From NCBI GenBank assembly GCA_024220505.1, contig JAKZZE010000001.1, positions 558,001-622,000 on the forward strand: 64,000 bases of DNA, in the 5' to 3' direction. A program made the translations under genes and the position numbers. The stretch is from Rhizopus arrhizus (Eukaryota > Mucoromycota > Mucoromycetes > Mucorales > Rhizopodaceae). Positions 21,535-35,403 of this stretch are shown piece by piece. The notes under the pieces were generated by a model. It was not told where the DNA came from. It ran no database searches and saw only the letters and a list, made by a program, of their open reading frames with translations. How positions within the stretch are numbered: position 1 is the first letter of the stretch; each line of letters begins with the position of its first letter.

Positions 21535-22882
21535 CTAATTCCAAGAAATTCTAGATAATACAGGACGGTGGTCGCTGAAATGAAGACCATCATCAAATTG
21601 ATTGGAAAGTGTTGCATAAGAATGAACGACTATTTTTATATCAGGGTTGCTTAGTGTCATGATAAAATCAATGCGAATAGGCGCTCTTTTAGCTTCATTG
21701 TCTCCTTCATTAAAGCTGGTGAATGTATCTCTGAAGCCGTAGGGCCCACTAAGCGTACCAAGGGTGCCCTTGGATGTCAATCGGGTCACAAGATTATGAC
21801 TGGCATCTGCAAAATAAAGATCACTTTTTTCTTTGTTTTGTAAGTTGTCCAAGATCTTGTCGGGTCGAATTACCCGATGCGTAGGAAGCGTGATATTGCC
21901 TTCTGCTGTTCGAATGGGTTCCCCTGTTCTATTGACAGCTGCAGAAGCACATGTCTGATTCAGTTCTTGAAGATTTGCCAGTGTGTCATTTTGACCTTGA
22001 ATATCTTTGTATCTTGACCCAGTCAAAGTGAGATAAGCAGTGCCATCCTCTGTAGAGTTCAAATCACCCATCAGGACTACAGGGCCATTTGAAGTTGCTT
22101 TTCTTGCTCTTTCTAATAACAGCTTAGATGATTCTTCTCTAGCTATTGTTCCTACATGATCCAAGTGGGCATTAAATACAGTAAATATAGAATCATCGTT
22201 TGCTCTTTTAAATCTATTGATATAACGCGTATAAGAGGGGCTTTCAACGTAAAATCTATCTTTTTTCTTTCTTTACAATACTTGTGTTGCGATACGACAG
22301 TGCTTTGCATCCCAACTCTTACTTCCAATTTCTTCTGGTGTCTAACAAGCAAAATAAATAAACCAATGCTCCTATCCCTCCTTTTTCCCTATTTTACCTC
22401 TGACAACCAAATTGTTTTCCAAGATTCCACAGCCAAAATTTCACTATCACGATTTTTTTCTGTCAACAAAGTTACTGTATATTGTCATCATCATACCTCT
22501 TGTAAAAAACAGCACAAAATTCACCCTTTTTATCACCGTCGTCTCTACCGACGCCTATCCACTGATACTCGTCGCCCAAAAGAGCTTCTAAATCTAAAAG
22601 TTGATGATGAACAGATTCCTACATAACAATCAGTCTTTTTAGTTCCTTCTTGAACAAAAACCTTACTTGAAGGGCAATAATATCAGGTGAATAAAGCAAG
22701 ATTGTGTCCATCACCTTCCATTTTCGAATAGTCCAAGGTTGCTCACCGAGAAAGTCATTGGAATCAAATGGATTTTCTTTGATAGGTGGAGCAGCAAATG
22801 GTGTTGTAGGTGAAGTTGGATGATGGTCATGACGAATATTGAGCGTCATGAAACTCAACTTCTTTTGGGTATTGTTGGCCAT
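21535..22882 (-). CDS. Endonuclease/exonuclease/phosphatase-family protein
   Basis: Exons on the minus strand: 22882-22667, 22618-22497, 22443-22398, 22341-22277 and 22213-21535, giving 375 aa. Motifs of the EEP (DNase I-like) fold, in order: FMTLNIRHDH (metal-binding Asn), ALQESVHHQLLDLEALLG (catalytic Glu), KSWDAKHCRIATQVLFKR, FNAHLDHVGTIARE, VVLMGDLNSTEDGTAY (Asp-x-Asn), and FSDHRPVLSRI at the end (Ser-Asp-His). The members most like this one are uncharacterised fungal phosphodiesterases with a single EEP domain; substrate unknown. An in-frame upstream ATG at 22951 would add a hydrophobic leader (WISLFSLFFLALYM) and could be a signal peptide, so the start is uncertain. The second intron from the 3' end, 22214-22276, is the choice that restores continuous homology. 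Confidence 0.85.
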
Positions 22883-23042
22883 GTAAAGAGCAAGAAAGAA
22901 AAGAGAGAACAAAGAGATCCACTGGGGGTTTTTAAAAAAAAAGATTCTCACGATTTCTTATTTGCTGAGCTTTTTCAAAGCTTCTCGTTATATCATGAAA
23001 AAGGCTTTATTTAAATATACATTGTTCTAATATACAAAGGGT

Positions 23043-23422
23043 TTATTGAGATTGCTCTTCAGTTTTGCTTCCATAAATAATCTCATATCTCTTCTTTGTT
23101 TCTTCATCCAAAGTTTGAGCTCTGCCTCTACGTTCATAGTTGACCATGTATCGATCTGATTTATAAGCACCTCCACCCAAACCAAAGCACATGACAATAT
23201 AAAACTACAAGACATTCAGCATACAAATATACACACGAATACACATATTATTAACAATCTTACCTTGTTTACTGTTTGAGTTCTACGGTACCAAGGCATA
23301 AAAGCATATAAAAGTCCAGAAGCAAAAAGACCTACACCTGCCCATTGAGCGGTACCAATAGCGAACCCTTTCATGGCGTATCTGGATGCATTCTCTTGGT
23401 CAGTACTAGTGACAACTCTCAT
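23043..23422 (-). CDS. Small conserved-looking membrane protein, 106 aa
   Basis: Two exons, 23422-23264 and 23204-23043, phase 0, 106 aa. One or two hydrophobic segments: about residues 19-43 (GFAIGTAQWAGVGLFASGLL) and 54-65 (FYIVMCFGLGGG). The C-terminal half is charged (YERRGRAQTLDEETKKRYEI). Size and layout suggest a small mitochondrial or ER membrane protein, but I do not recognise the family. The intron has standard borders and the coding frame is clean. It lies downstream of the divergent flank of the EEP gene, about 160 bp from its start. Confidence 0.6.
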
Positions 23423-24526
23423 TAAAATAAAAAATAAAAATAAAAAAAGAAACCCACTTGAAAATTCATCCCAATGCTCTTTTTTTTTAAAGTAAGGCTC
23501 GGTATTTCAAAAAAGAAAAAAAATCATCTTTCCGTCATCTGCTTATAAAACACAGAGCACTAACACAGTAATTTAAAATACATTACACCCCAAGCTTCTT
23601 TCAATAAGACCTCATGATACACTACTATCTTCAATACATGTCCACAGTCCATCAATAAGCTCATATCACTCCATCTTTTGTTTTTAACGCATCTGTTTTC
23701 AACGTAATCTGTACTCTACTATACAAATAATTTCCTTTTTTGAAATAATTTAAATCTACAGCGTCTTCAACGCCCACTGTTGGTTATAAAAGTTGAATCA
23801 TCGCTTTTTGTGAGTTCAAATAGCAGAATTTGAAGCCTCCAGATAGTGGATTGACTACTTTAAAGCAATGGTTTTGCACATATCTTATTTGCAGGTTTAA
23901 TTTCTTCAACACAAACATTTTATGTAAATGGCGTCTTTTTTTTTGCTAGTTTTTATTTATAATTGTAATTGGAGCCACACACCTGAGAGTGGTGTGGATC
24001 AGAGGAAAATGCAGTTGATTGAACATGCTGGCCAAGGTCGAGGTTGCTCCTTTTGAAAATGGCAGATTGTGACACAGCATCAGTGGTTTATTTTTTTACT
24101 AAGAAAGTCCGTCCATCGTCAATTAATAATGCTAAGAAATTGAGATATATCGAGTTTTTGTACCAATTGAGTAGACCAATCATTGGTTAAAATTAGAATG
24201 AATACAGCAGAGAGAGAGGTAAGCAAAGAAGGTGATAGGAGTACACGTCACAGACTGTGCATTTTCTTATCAAAAAGAATCACCCACCTCGTATAGGCTC
24301 TGCACAAAATTATTGGTGTGAGCAGCAGGGTAGGATCGCAAAAGAGGAAAAAAAAAAAAAAAAAAAAAAAAAATAGGCAAATCCTGGACAATTGTCAATT
24401 CTGTGCATTTTGATGGAGTTAAATGAGCTAATATTGAAGAATAGTTGAAAGCATAAGTCAAAAGAAACTGTTCTTTTTATATTTATTTAAAAAGAGTTCG
24501 TAAAAAGGTCATAAAAAAAACGAAAG
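23423..24526. other. Intergenic with a 26-nt poly-A tract
   Basis: No gene found. The A run is at 24348-24373. A short GC-containing hairpin (CCACACACC...GGTGTGG) near 23973-23995 is noted only. Confidence 0.4.
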
Positions 24527-25811
24527 TTAAAAGCGACCTGGGTGTGGCCAACATTTTGTATGGAAGACATGTAAAATGTCACATAGATTGTCCACATATC
24601 CAAGAAGTTGTGGTATTTCTTCCAAAGTTGTTGGAAACTTGATTACATCAAGTTCCGTCATGAGGTACAAGCCCTCTCTCTTTTTCTCAGTCAAGAAGAA
24701 TGCGATACTTGTGCCTGTGATTTGGATACTCAATGCACCGTCAAGGTGATTGGCATTGATGGTATTTTTGGAAAACACACCTAGACGGTACAAGTCAACA
24801 TTCAACTTGTGGGGGTTCTTGACGTACTTGGTCGTCTTGACTTTGCTGAACCCCAGATTAATCTTTTTTGTTTTTGACAACTGCAGTCAAGCATCCATTA
24901 GGCCTTCTGTCCGAACAGTTGACGGTGTCTTCTCGGTGCTCTTCTGTTTGTGTATTTGTCCATCTTAAATAGACTTCGCTGCCAATATCATCAAATAGTG
25001 GTTAGAGAGAAGGTTGAATAAATCTTGTGATCAATTCTGTCTCTTCAACGCAGAGTGTTTCTCTTGGAATTTCTTCAATCATTTTTTTAAAACATAAAAT
25101 GACTTTGTTCTGATATACGTCATTTTCTTCATTGGTATCTTCTTTGATCAAAGCCAACAATAGCTTTACTGCTCTTATTGATGTAATTTTTTGTGTGATT
25201 ACGTCTTATACAATGACTTTAACATCTATCAACAAATCAGCTGCGAAGTTGTGTGTGAACATCCCACAATTACTGAGCCTGTCATTCATGATGGCGCGGA
25301 TTGTATTTTTGGGGAAAAACTTTTCCATATCAGTATGCAAGCTGTTTCTTACCATTAACACAGAAGCAGTTGCTAATGCATGATCGAGATGATTTGTATA
25401 TTTGAGTGATGTTGTTTCAAGCATGCCTAAAATATGGTGCTGAAAGATATTGAACTGTTTCAATATATCGACGCCATCAATGATGTATTCGCCCTGATTA
25501 TCGGCAGAAGAAGCTATATTAGATTCAATCAACTCTATTGCTTTGCTGGTGTCCATAACATAAAGGCTTTTATTTGTAGATGTTAAGTTAATAGGGCTGG
25601 TGTTGAAGTCCACAGCATTATCAGCTGTGGTGCTAATTTCACTACTTGACCTAAAACCTTGAGTGAGTTGTTGGCGTTTTACTTCGCGTTCTTGCCAGAA
25701 TGTTTTGCTTCTTTTGCTACTTTTCCATGTCTTGTACTTTTGAGTTAATAATTTTCTTCTATTATCATCGCTTAGATAAGCATTCAAAATGTTACAATAT
25801 CTTGACATCAC
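24527..25811 (-). pseudogene. Pseudogene of a multicopy, Mucorales-type family of unknown function
   Basis: The upstream frame, 25811-25206, encodes SRYCNILNAYLSDDNRRKLL, a basic KTWKSSKRSKTFWQEREVKR block and VDILKQFNIFQHHILGMLE. In another frame follow LIKEDTNEEN, CFKKMIEEIPRETLCVEETE and then LITRFIQPSL-stop-PLFDDIGSEVYLRWTN, where an in-frame TAA interrupts an obviously continuous segment. The last frame, 24880-24527, carries KINLGFSKVKTTKYVKNPHK, LGVFSKNTINANHLDGALSI and a closing YVDNLCDILHVFHTKC. Frame changes without convincing introns plus the stop mark decay. From memory this resembles proteins present in many copies in Mucorales; function unknown. It may be transposon-associated cargo. 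Confidence 0.55.
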
Positions 25812-26866
25812 ATTTTTGCGACTGTAATGGATAAAATAGTTAAAAAATTGGATGTGATCGATGTTGTCATTATTTTGGCCAGCCCAAAAAAATTCAGGAA
25901 TAGGAGACCTGAGATATTTGCAGATAATAAAGTGAGAAATAGAAAGGAAAATAGTACTTGAAAACTAGTGAATGAGTCTCTATGTAATTTTATTAAATTT
26001 CAAGACGAAAGAAAGAACCCATTTAATCAAACTACGCCTTTATATAGGAAATGAAATTATTCAGGAACCGAAGTGAGCTCAAGGTCAATTTTAGTATTGA
26101 GCTTGAACAATATAAACATTGTATATGAGCTTTAAGGAATATGTAATAAGTAATATTATGTATTCAGTACTTGTTATTTCTTATATAAGATCTGAGTAAT
26201 TTCATACGAATAATAAGTGTTTAATGAGATAAATACGACAAGACCTTTTCTTTTGATATGATGGAGGCATAAGTAATGAAAGAGAATAGATGAAAAAGAA
26301 AAAGACTTAGAATTGACACATCTATTAATTATACAATAGTAAATTATTCAGTGTAGTCAATACAGTGAGCTAATTTACTTCATTGCCTCCCTCTTTTCTT
26401 TCTACGTTTTGCTAAGAATAGGCAGATTCATGTGAAGTGTAACCGTATGTAAAAATTTGATTTGTTAATAACAACTTTCAGTTGTTTAGTGGGCTTATTA
26501 TATAACGTAGATCATGAGAACAGTTTCAGTATTTCTATTTCTAATGTATGAATGTAGTCTTTGTTTCATTAACAATCAAAGCTTTTTACATTCATTTTGT
26601 TTTAATTATAATTTGCTTATTATTTGTGATAATTTTACTAGGTGTCAGGTTTTAAAAATTTTTATCAACATTCTACCAATTTCACATTTAATTTGATTTG
26701 ACACAATAAAATGAAGTTATTGTTGTTTGCTTGTATTGATATCGTGAATTCTTGTTTATAAACTTCAAGAATAACAGGACAACAACAAAGCTTTTTGTTG
26801 ATGACAACTAGAAATTTAAACAGTGTATAAAGAAAGTACAAAAGAGAAAATATACAAGCTAGTTTA
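25812..26866. other. Intergenic, AT-rich
   Basis: No coding frame with a recognisable domain. Short open frames overlapping the arrestin 3' end are shadows. No RNA gene seen. Confidence 0.4.
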
Positions 26867-29136
26867 TTAAAATGAATAATAAGGTTGATAAGGTTGATGA
26901 GGCTGATGAGTCTGATGAGTCTGATGAGTCTGATGAGATTGATTGACTGAAGCAGAATAATTATTTCCATAAGAACTATTAGGGAAAGAATGATTGTTTG
27001 AGTTGTTATTTGTGTAGACAGGATGATAATTTTGGATATCCTGATAAGTAGGCTGCAAATAATAATTGTGATCATGATACCCAGATTGTGGAGGATAGAT
27101 CGAAGGCATTGACATGAATTGATGATGATACTGAGGAGAATAAGGCATGTTTTGTACTGATGTCATTGATTCTGATAATTGTGGTAGTGGTTTATGCACT
27201 GGTATGGAAGACAGACTTTGGGATGGTTGATGTAAGAAACGATGATGATGTAAAGGAGGTGTAGTATCAAGCTTTAGATTTTCTACACCAGGAGAAGTAG
27301 GTGTAAGAGGAGTAGACATACTTGCGAAACGTATAGGTCTACTTGGTACAGGTGGAGGTGAGAATTTGTCTGATATAGACTTTCTAGGCTTGGCAGGTCG
27401 AGGAGGTAGAGGAGGTGGACTGATTGTCTTGGTTGTAGTATAGTTTGCTTTGTTGCTATAATCATAATCTGTAGATAAATTATCTGCTCTTACAACCCAC
27501 CGCATCGATTCCCGCCTGTGAATAGATGACACTTGCTGGCATTGATTATTTGACATTATCGTCTCTTGTTTGATTTGACCCAAATTACTTGATGATGATT
27601 GTATTTCATGTAGATACTCAAGAGATGGCGATATGATTGTCACCTTAGAATTTGCAACTGGTACATTCTCAAGAGTTGGACTAAATGTTTCTTCAAGTGG
27701 AGAATGAATAAGGGGAATACTCGATGTAGACGATAGGGTGGTTGCTCGAGTAAGTGGTGGTTGCTCTTGTAGCCTGGGAAGCGGTTTAATGGTTCTGTAA
27801 TCCTTTTCATCTGGAATAAACTCATTTGGTTTTTGAAATGTTTCTTCTAGCTTTTTTAATGGTGATATAGGCGTTATAGGCGCTGTAGGTACTGAGTTTA
27901 TATCTAGTTCCTTCATTTTTTCAAATACTTGCTCGTACTCTAGATTTTCTTCTTCTATTTCTTCTAATTCTCCAACTTCATTATCGTCTTCAATACTGAA
28001 ATCAAGCTTTGGACGTGTTCCAATGATGAATGGAATATTAAAAATGACAGTACCACTCTGTTTATCTTTCTTAAATATATTTTTATCATTCAAATTGACT
28101 GTGGCCTTAATATTGTATTCAATTCTAAAAGAAGGACAGGATGTATCTACAGTGGGACAAGATGTTGTAGGAATTGGCAAATTTAAGCTGAAGGTGTCTG
28201 TAAAATCTACGGGACCCGAGATTTCGATATCGCTCGAAGTTTCTGATAGTGACTTTGGTCCAAAAAGTTCATTTCTATATGGAAAGAACAGTGAGATTTT
28301 CTTTCAGTAAACAAAATTATGGCATACTTGTTCTTTCCATAGTAAACGTATCTCACTAATTGTACTTTTATTCCTTTTTCTTTTGTTATTGCGCCAATGT
28401 GATGAATGGTTACATAAATAGGAATGGTGTCACCTTTTGATTAATTGTTAATAGATTTTGTTTGACTGTGTACCATATACCTTTCACAGCCCCACGCTTT
28501 TTGAGTGTAATAGTCACTTTAACCTTGTCAGTTTCTTTTGTTAAAGCAAATTCTTTTATTTGATGATGCTCCCGATTTAATTCATCTGATTCTACATTAA
28601 TATCTTCCAAAATAGTCACAGTCTCTGTAGTAGTCGAACAAAACTTCTCCATAATAGCATATGGTCTATTACGTACAGCCACAAGTCTATAGCTGATCTT
28701 TAATAGTTTTGGAATCTATAGAGAATAGAATGAATAAAGCTTGTTATGATTACTCTTATTATTTACCATTAGTGTACTTGGTAATTCATAATCTGATGCT
28801 TTTGGAATACGCATAGTGAATGGAAACCTATGTGTGCAAGCATCAAGAAGATACGATTTCTCTCCTTGTGGTGGTTGGGAAACATAGATTGATTTTGAAT
28901 AAATGGTTGTACTTTTTCCACCTATCTCTGCAACACCTTCTAAACTAAGCTTTATATTGTTTGTTTTTGTTGACTTTTTTAAGTCTAATACAATATTGCC
29001 TAAAAGGATATAAACATAATGTACATGTCTTGTCTTTACAATAAATACCAGAAATATCATCTCCAGGGAAATAATATCTTTCTTGCTTAAGCTCAATATA
29101 GAACTCATTTTCTTTAGATTTGAATAAATCAGTCAT
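26867..29136 (-). CDS. Alpha-arrestin-like trafficking adaptor
   Basis: Five exons on the minus strand: 29136-29049, 28999-28767, 28715-28481, 28433-28328 and 28274-26867, total 689 aa. Arrestin N domain (about 8-150): FYIELKQERYYFPGDDISGN, IKLSLEGVAEIGGKST, FPFTMRIPKASDYELPSTLM and ISYRLVA. Arrestin C domain (about 160-310): TITLKKRGAVKGDTIPIYVT, GIKVQLVRYVYYGKNK, TFSLNLPIPTTSCPT and IEYNIKATVNL. The long tail (about 330-689) is disordered and carries proline motifs PPPLPPRP and PPPVPSRP, possible SH3 ligands, and a His-Gln-Thr repeat at the C terminus. Alpha-arrestins recruit ubiquitin ligases to plasma-membrane transporters and receptors. I see no clear PPxY in the parts read, so the ligase link is not shown. 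All introns keep phase. A 36-nt poly-A lies just upstream of the start at 29159-29194. Confidence 0.85.
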
Positions 29137-30992
<1,856 letters not shown>

Positions 30993-31034
30993 AATTAAGA
31001 AAAAAAAATAAAAAATAAAATACAAAGCTGCCAA

Positions 31035-31406
31035 TTAGTTTTGACAAATAAACATTTTATTGTTGTGATTGTTCATTTGATTTCTTTTATGGAATTTTTG
31101 TGGCCAAGATGCCTCAATCGGTCTGCGTGTCAAGTTATGTGAGATGACATGAATGATAGTATCTACTCTTTCTTGATCCTCCTCATATCCCCAATCAGGT
31201 TCTTGTAATTCACCATCAAACACAGTACGCGTCTCAATACTTGTTTCCTTCTCGTTAGGAACAATATCCACCCATTCATCTTCTGAGTCTGAGGCGTCAT
31301 GTACTGAGAGTGTGTGATCCATGTCTCTTGTTAAAATCAAGTTTTCATGTTCTTCATCATCCTGCCAAGTCTTTGTAGAAGCAAATTTAATATTTTCGTT
31401 ATTCAT
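31035..31406 (-). CDS. Small acidic protein of unknown function
   Basis: Single exon of 123 aa from ATG 31406; the longer frame upstream (to 31490) has a hydrophobic leader that looks like 5' UTR. Composition is acidic in the first two thirds (DDEEHEN, DASDSEDEWVDIVPNEKE, EPDWGYEEDQERVD) and basic/polar at the end (RRPIEASWPQKFHKRN). The stretch ERVDTIIHVISHNLTRRPIE may be a helix. No domain was recognised. Codon use and a clean frame support a real gene, but it could also be a non-conserved ORF. Confidence 0.4.
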   Translation of the reverse strand: MNNENIKFASTKTWQDDEEHENLILTRDMDHTLSVHDASDSEDEWVDIVPNEKETSIETRTVFDGELQEPDWGYEEDQERVDTIIHVISHNLTRRPIEASWPQKFHKRNQMNNHNNKMFICQN

Positions 31407-31613
31407 CAACAAAAGGAAGAAAGAAAGTACAATTTGGTTTAGTAGTAACGGAGGATTTAAATAGTTTACTTTTGAATTCGAAATAAGCAATTTTTATATT
31501 AACCAACTTGGTCTCTCTGTCTCTCTTATTAACTCTTGTTCAAGCTTTAAGACGTCATTTTTTTTTTAAAAAAAAGAAAGAATAATAGGAATTTTATAAA
31601 TAACATAAATAAA

Positions 31614-34600
31614 TTACATAGAATTACCAGTAACGTAAATACTATTTGGTGTTTCAGTCATTCTTGGTTCAAGCTGTAAACTTCTTTTATACAACTTTTC
31701 TACATCATGTTCTTGATCTAGCTGAGTTTTAATAAACTCTTGAAATTCTTGGATGGTATGGAAATTATAAGCAAAGGATTGGAATTGTTTCAATTCTTGA
31801 ATGACTTCTGCTACTTTTTGTCGTTTAGCAAAGTTGATTAAATTATTTGATTTACGGAGATAATCTGAATTGCCATCTTCAATAAAAGTCAAGTCTTGCA
31901 GGTAAATACCCAGGAATGGAATACATGGTGGATTGACAGAGTGAATGATTTCTCTATATTCTACAAAATTACGATTGGCTCCTAATAATTTACGAATGGA
32001 AGCAAGTGACTGAGTTGTACTTCTACTACAAAGCTATTCAAGAGTTAGATAGTGATAACTAGTAAAGAAAATATAGTTTACCATCCAAGTCTTTTTTAGT
32101 CGACCAATGGAACTATTATCAAATGCAGATAAAATGGCCATGCAAGTATTGTAATTATTGACCGTTCTACAATGCTATTCGAATTGTTAGTATTTGCTGC
32201 TTATTTCATACAAGACTTCTTACATCAGCCACTTGAACCCAATATTTAATTACACCAGCTCTCTTTTTAGCTTCCTCATAAAACAAGATACTTTCTGTTA
32301 CCCAAGAAGTCAGACGGTTACAGTACTGGATCGATTGCTTGATATTCACCGCAATAGACCCATGAACGCCATCCCTTGACCAAGCTTTACCCAAACATTC
32401 AATTGGTCTAATGCTACTGTAAAGCTTAAAATCTTTAATACTTAATTGTCTTGCCATCTCGAGTGGATCAGTTTCAAAGAGTGTGATATTTTGTATATTT
32501 TTAGGGAATATGGGATCTGGACCATTGATTGGGTTCGGAACAATTTTTTTCATCTCTCCTCGAGACTCTGCACGCTTCTTGATCAACGCCAATATCTGAT
32601 TTGCTGCAAATTCTGAGGAATCACGAACATACGAATTCGTAAAGTATTCAAATCGACCTAACAAGTGTTCATCTTCATCAATGTAGTAATTTTCAAGCCA
32701 ATTTTTCAATACATTAAATATTCTAAGAATATGATTTTTAGAAATAACAATCATACTTTTTTTTTTTTCTTGATTTACCTAAGACGAACTAATTTTTGTT
32801 TACGTTCAGTCCACATTTCCAGTTGTTCAGGTGTTAATCTTTCAGGTGGACGCAAGTTATAACGAGCTTCTAATAAACTTACAACTTCTTCAGTTGTACA
32901 AAAGGATCGATAAGTAAGTAAGAAGGTAGCAATGAAATTTGTATCTGTAAAAAAAAAAAAAGAGAGACACGGATTAATGTTTTTTCTTTTAATTTTCCTT
33001 TTGGCCTTATACCTAAAGTATCGTGTACAGTCAATCGCTCAACCAGAGCAGGCAGCGTTCCACCTTTAATAGAGCCATCAGAAGCCAATTCCAATTCATC
33101 TGGATGATGATCACTACCAAGCGTATCCATTGAATCCACCGAACGATCATCAGGTCGAATACTTTGTTGTCTTCTACGGTTGACAATATCAGAAATGCCA
33201 CTTGCAGCCAATGTTGGACGACGCAGGTTGGAATGCATCGATCTCGTATCATCCACATCAAATTCGCCAAATTCCACTTCAGATTCTTCCTCGAGCGAAC
33301 TTGTCTGTATGCCATTTTCACTGTCACAAAATGAGTTGCGTCTAGGTGTTGTTGCACTAGGAGACAGCAAGACTTCCTCTCGATTCACATTCATGTTTCG
33401 TTTTCTTTCGTTGACCATAGCGATCACGCTCTGTTCAACTGTCTCAATGACGTTTTCTATATGGATCACTGCTTGATCTAGCGTTTGAACCGAATCATGA
33501 ATATTGATATCTGGATTCGTGAGTGTCTGAACAGTGCCAAATAAATGGGCCAAGGCGCTGTAGATGCTCTTACGACTGCTATAGTAGGTGGTAATAGAAG
33601 GTATTTGGCTATTATCAATGCTATCCAAGTTGATGTCATCTAAAATAGCAATGTATTGACCAACCTGTGTCGAGAGTGTTCTGAAGAGTGCAATCGAGGA
33701 GGCTCTTTTATCTGTCTTATCGTTGTCGCTGTCATTTTGTGAGACAAGTGCGTGTGCGGCTACTGATAATTCCTCAGCCGATGTGTAGATCTGATGTGAA
33801 TAGACTTGTAAACTGAGAATCAAATCTCCGTTGAGTAAGTATTTGCCTTTTTGAAGCAAAGAACTGCTTATTTCTCGAGTGACCTTGTTCATCTTTTTCC
33901 TGTCTTCAGGCGTTAAACCCAAGTTGATCATACCCGTAGTGACATTCTTGGTTGGATTGATCTTTGGATTGTTTGTCTTGAGTATACCAGGAGATTCAAG
34001 CAAGTAAGGATCAAAAGGAAGTTGAGAAATATCTGCAAATAATTGTAGGTCGATGGAGTAAATAGGGACATTACGTTGTTGACAGACAGTAACAAAGTTA
34101 CGGACACCAATTAATACATCATTTGCGTCCTTTTGTACTCTTTCCAGCATATTTTCAGGATTAGAATCATTGGATGATTCGGCGCCTAATTTTGAATCCA
34201 AGACAAGTTTGGATAGAGAAGACATGACGGATCTTCTGGGATCGCGGAATACAGGTTCAGTGACAAGCGGAGAATCTTTATCTAATGCACGAGATGCATA
34301 CAACATCAGTCGGATGGATTCTACAGTCACTGTTATCTTTAATGGCAGTTGATCTCGTTGTCCTTTTTGAGCCGCATTAATTAATTCATGAATATTAAAA
34401 GCAATGTCTGCCGCAACCTTGGTCCATGTCAGTTTCTTTGTGACTTGTTCTTGAACTGCACTGCCAGAGTGACTTTGTTCATCCTCTTTTACTTTTTTCT
34501 TTTCATCTTCTTCATCTGTTTCAACTTCTTTTTCAGTCTTCTTCTGTAATAAGAGTAATAAAGGATTAATAAAGAATTTATTTATTTAATTTGAATGGTT

Positions 34601-35403
34601 GTGTTTACCAAGTAACCTGTCCCAACATCAATCTCGTCGTAATCCCAAGTTGTTTCTTGTGTAATCAAATTACAAAAATAAATTCTTCCTTGAGGTGTTT
34701 TCCTCTCTACCCAGTTTTTCATCAACTGAAATAAAAATTGAGTACAAACAATATTTTTGTGTATATGATTATGATCAAGAGTACCTCTTCAAGGGTCGGA
34801 GCAGCAGCTGAAGGTTCATCATCCATCTCTTGTTCTACCCTTTTTTTTTCTTCTTCAATTGACAGACTGGGATGAAAAAAGCTATCTCTGTTATAATCAG
34901 TGATCTTTTGATCTTTTTTATCTTCTTGATCCAACAATGCTGGGTTTTGATAAGTAATTTTTCCACTAAGTTCATTATAGTAATACCACTGTCTTCCGTC
35001 GTCGGTCATTTGAATGGTCCAACCATCTGGTAGATTACTATTGTTACTTTGACTTGTTTCTGAACTAGTTGAGTTGCTGTAAATAGACGAAACACGGTCT
35101 AAAGGCTTTGGTGGAAGGGCACTTTCAGGTGGTCTAGAATAAGCATCTTCTGTTATAACCTCAACATAATTACTAGGAAACCAGCCTCGTTCACCATTAC
35201 ACCTATAGTAGTTATGAGCAATAATCATATATGAGAACATTCATCTACACCTACCATCCATCCCACCAACCCGATTCAAGTTTGGCTAATACGTTAATAA
35301 CATCACCTTTTCTAAAACTTAATGAAGATTTCTCTTCAGAATAATAAGAATAAATAGCTCGAACTCTTCCAATTATTCTCGAAGGTGGAGATAGGTCATT
35401 CAT
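31614..35403 (-). CDS. CDC25: SH3-WW-WW Ras guanine-nucleotide exchange factor, Cdc25 type
   Basis: Eight exons on the minus strand: 35403-35255, 35202-34785, 34725-34609, 34543-33013, 32944-32779, 32722-32224, 32174-32082 and 32033-31614, total 1,130 aa. Domains: SH3 at about 12-68 (VRAIYSYYSEEKSSLSFRKG, then GWFPSNYVEVI); WW1 at about 115-145 (LPDGWTIQMTDDGRQWYYYN); WW2-like at about 192-225 (WVERKTPQGRIYFCNLIT...TTWDY); a long regulatory region; RasGEF-N at about 740-830 (FIATFLLTYRSFCTTEEVVS); catalytic RasGEF at about 865-1090 (NITLFETDPLEMARQLSIKD, VADHCRTVNNYNTCMAILSA, NPPCIPFLGIYLQDLTFIED). It would load Ras with GTP upstream of cAMP or MAPK signalling at the membrane. All seven introns preserve phase. 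Assignment to Cdc25 rather than another fungal RasGEF such as Ste6 rests on the N-terminal SH3; the WW pair is a notable addition. Confidence 0.9.

Noticed and set aside
23970..24000. Short GC-containing hairpin as a tRNA or terminator
   Set aside because: No cloverleaf or T-loop sequence can be drawn; too short to interpret.
27000..27300. Possible CRISPR-like or short tandem array near the arrestin tail
   Set aside because: The repeats are codon repeats within an open coding frame, with no spacers.
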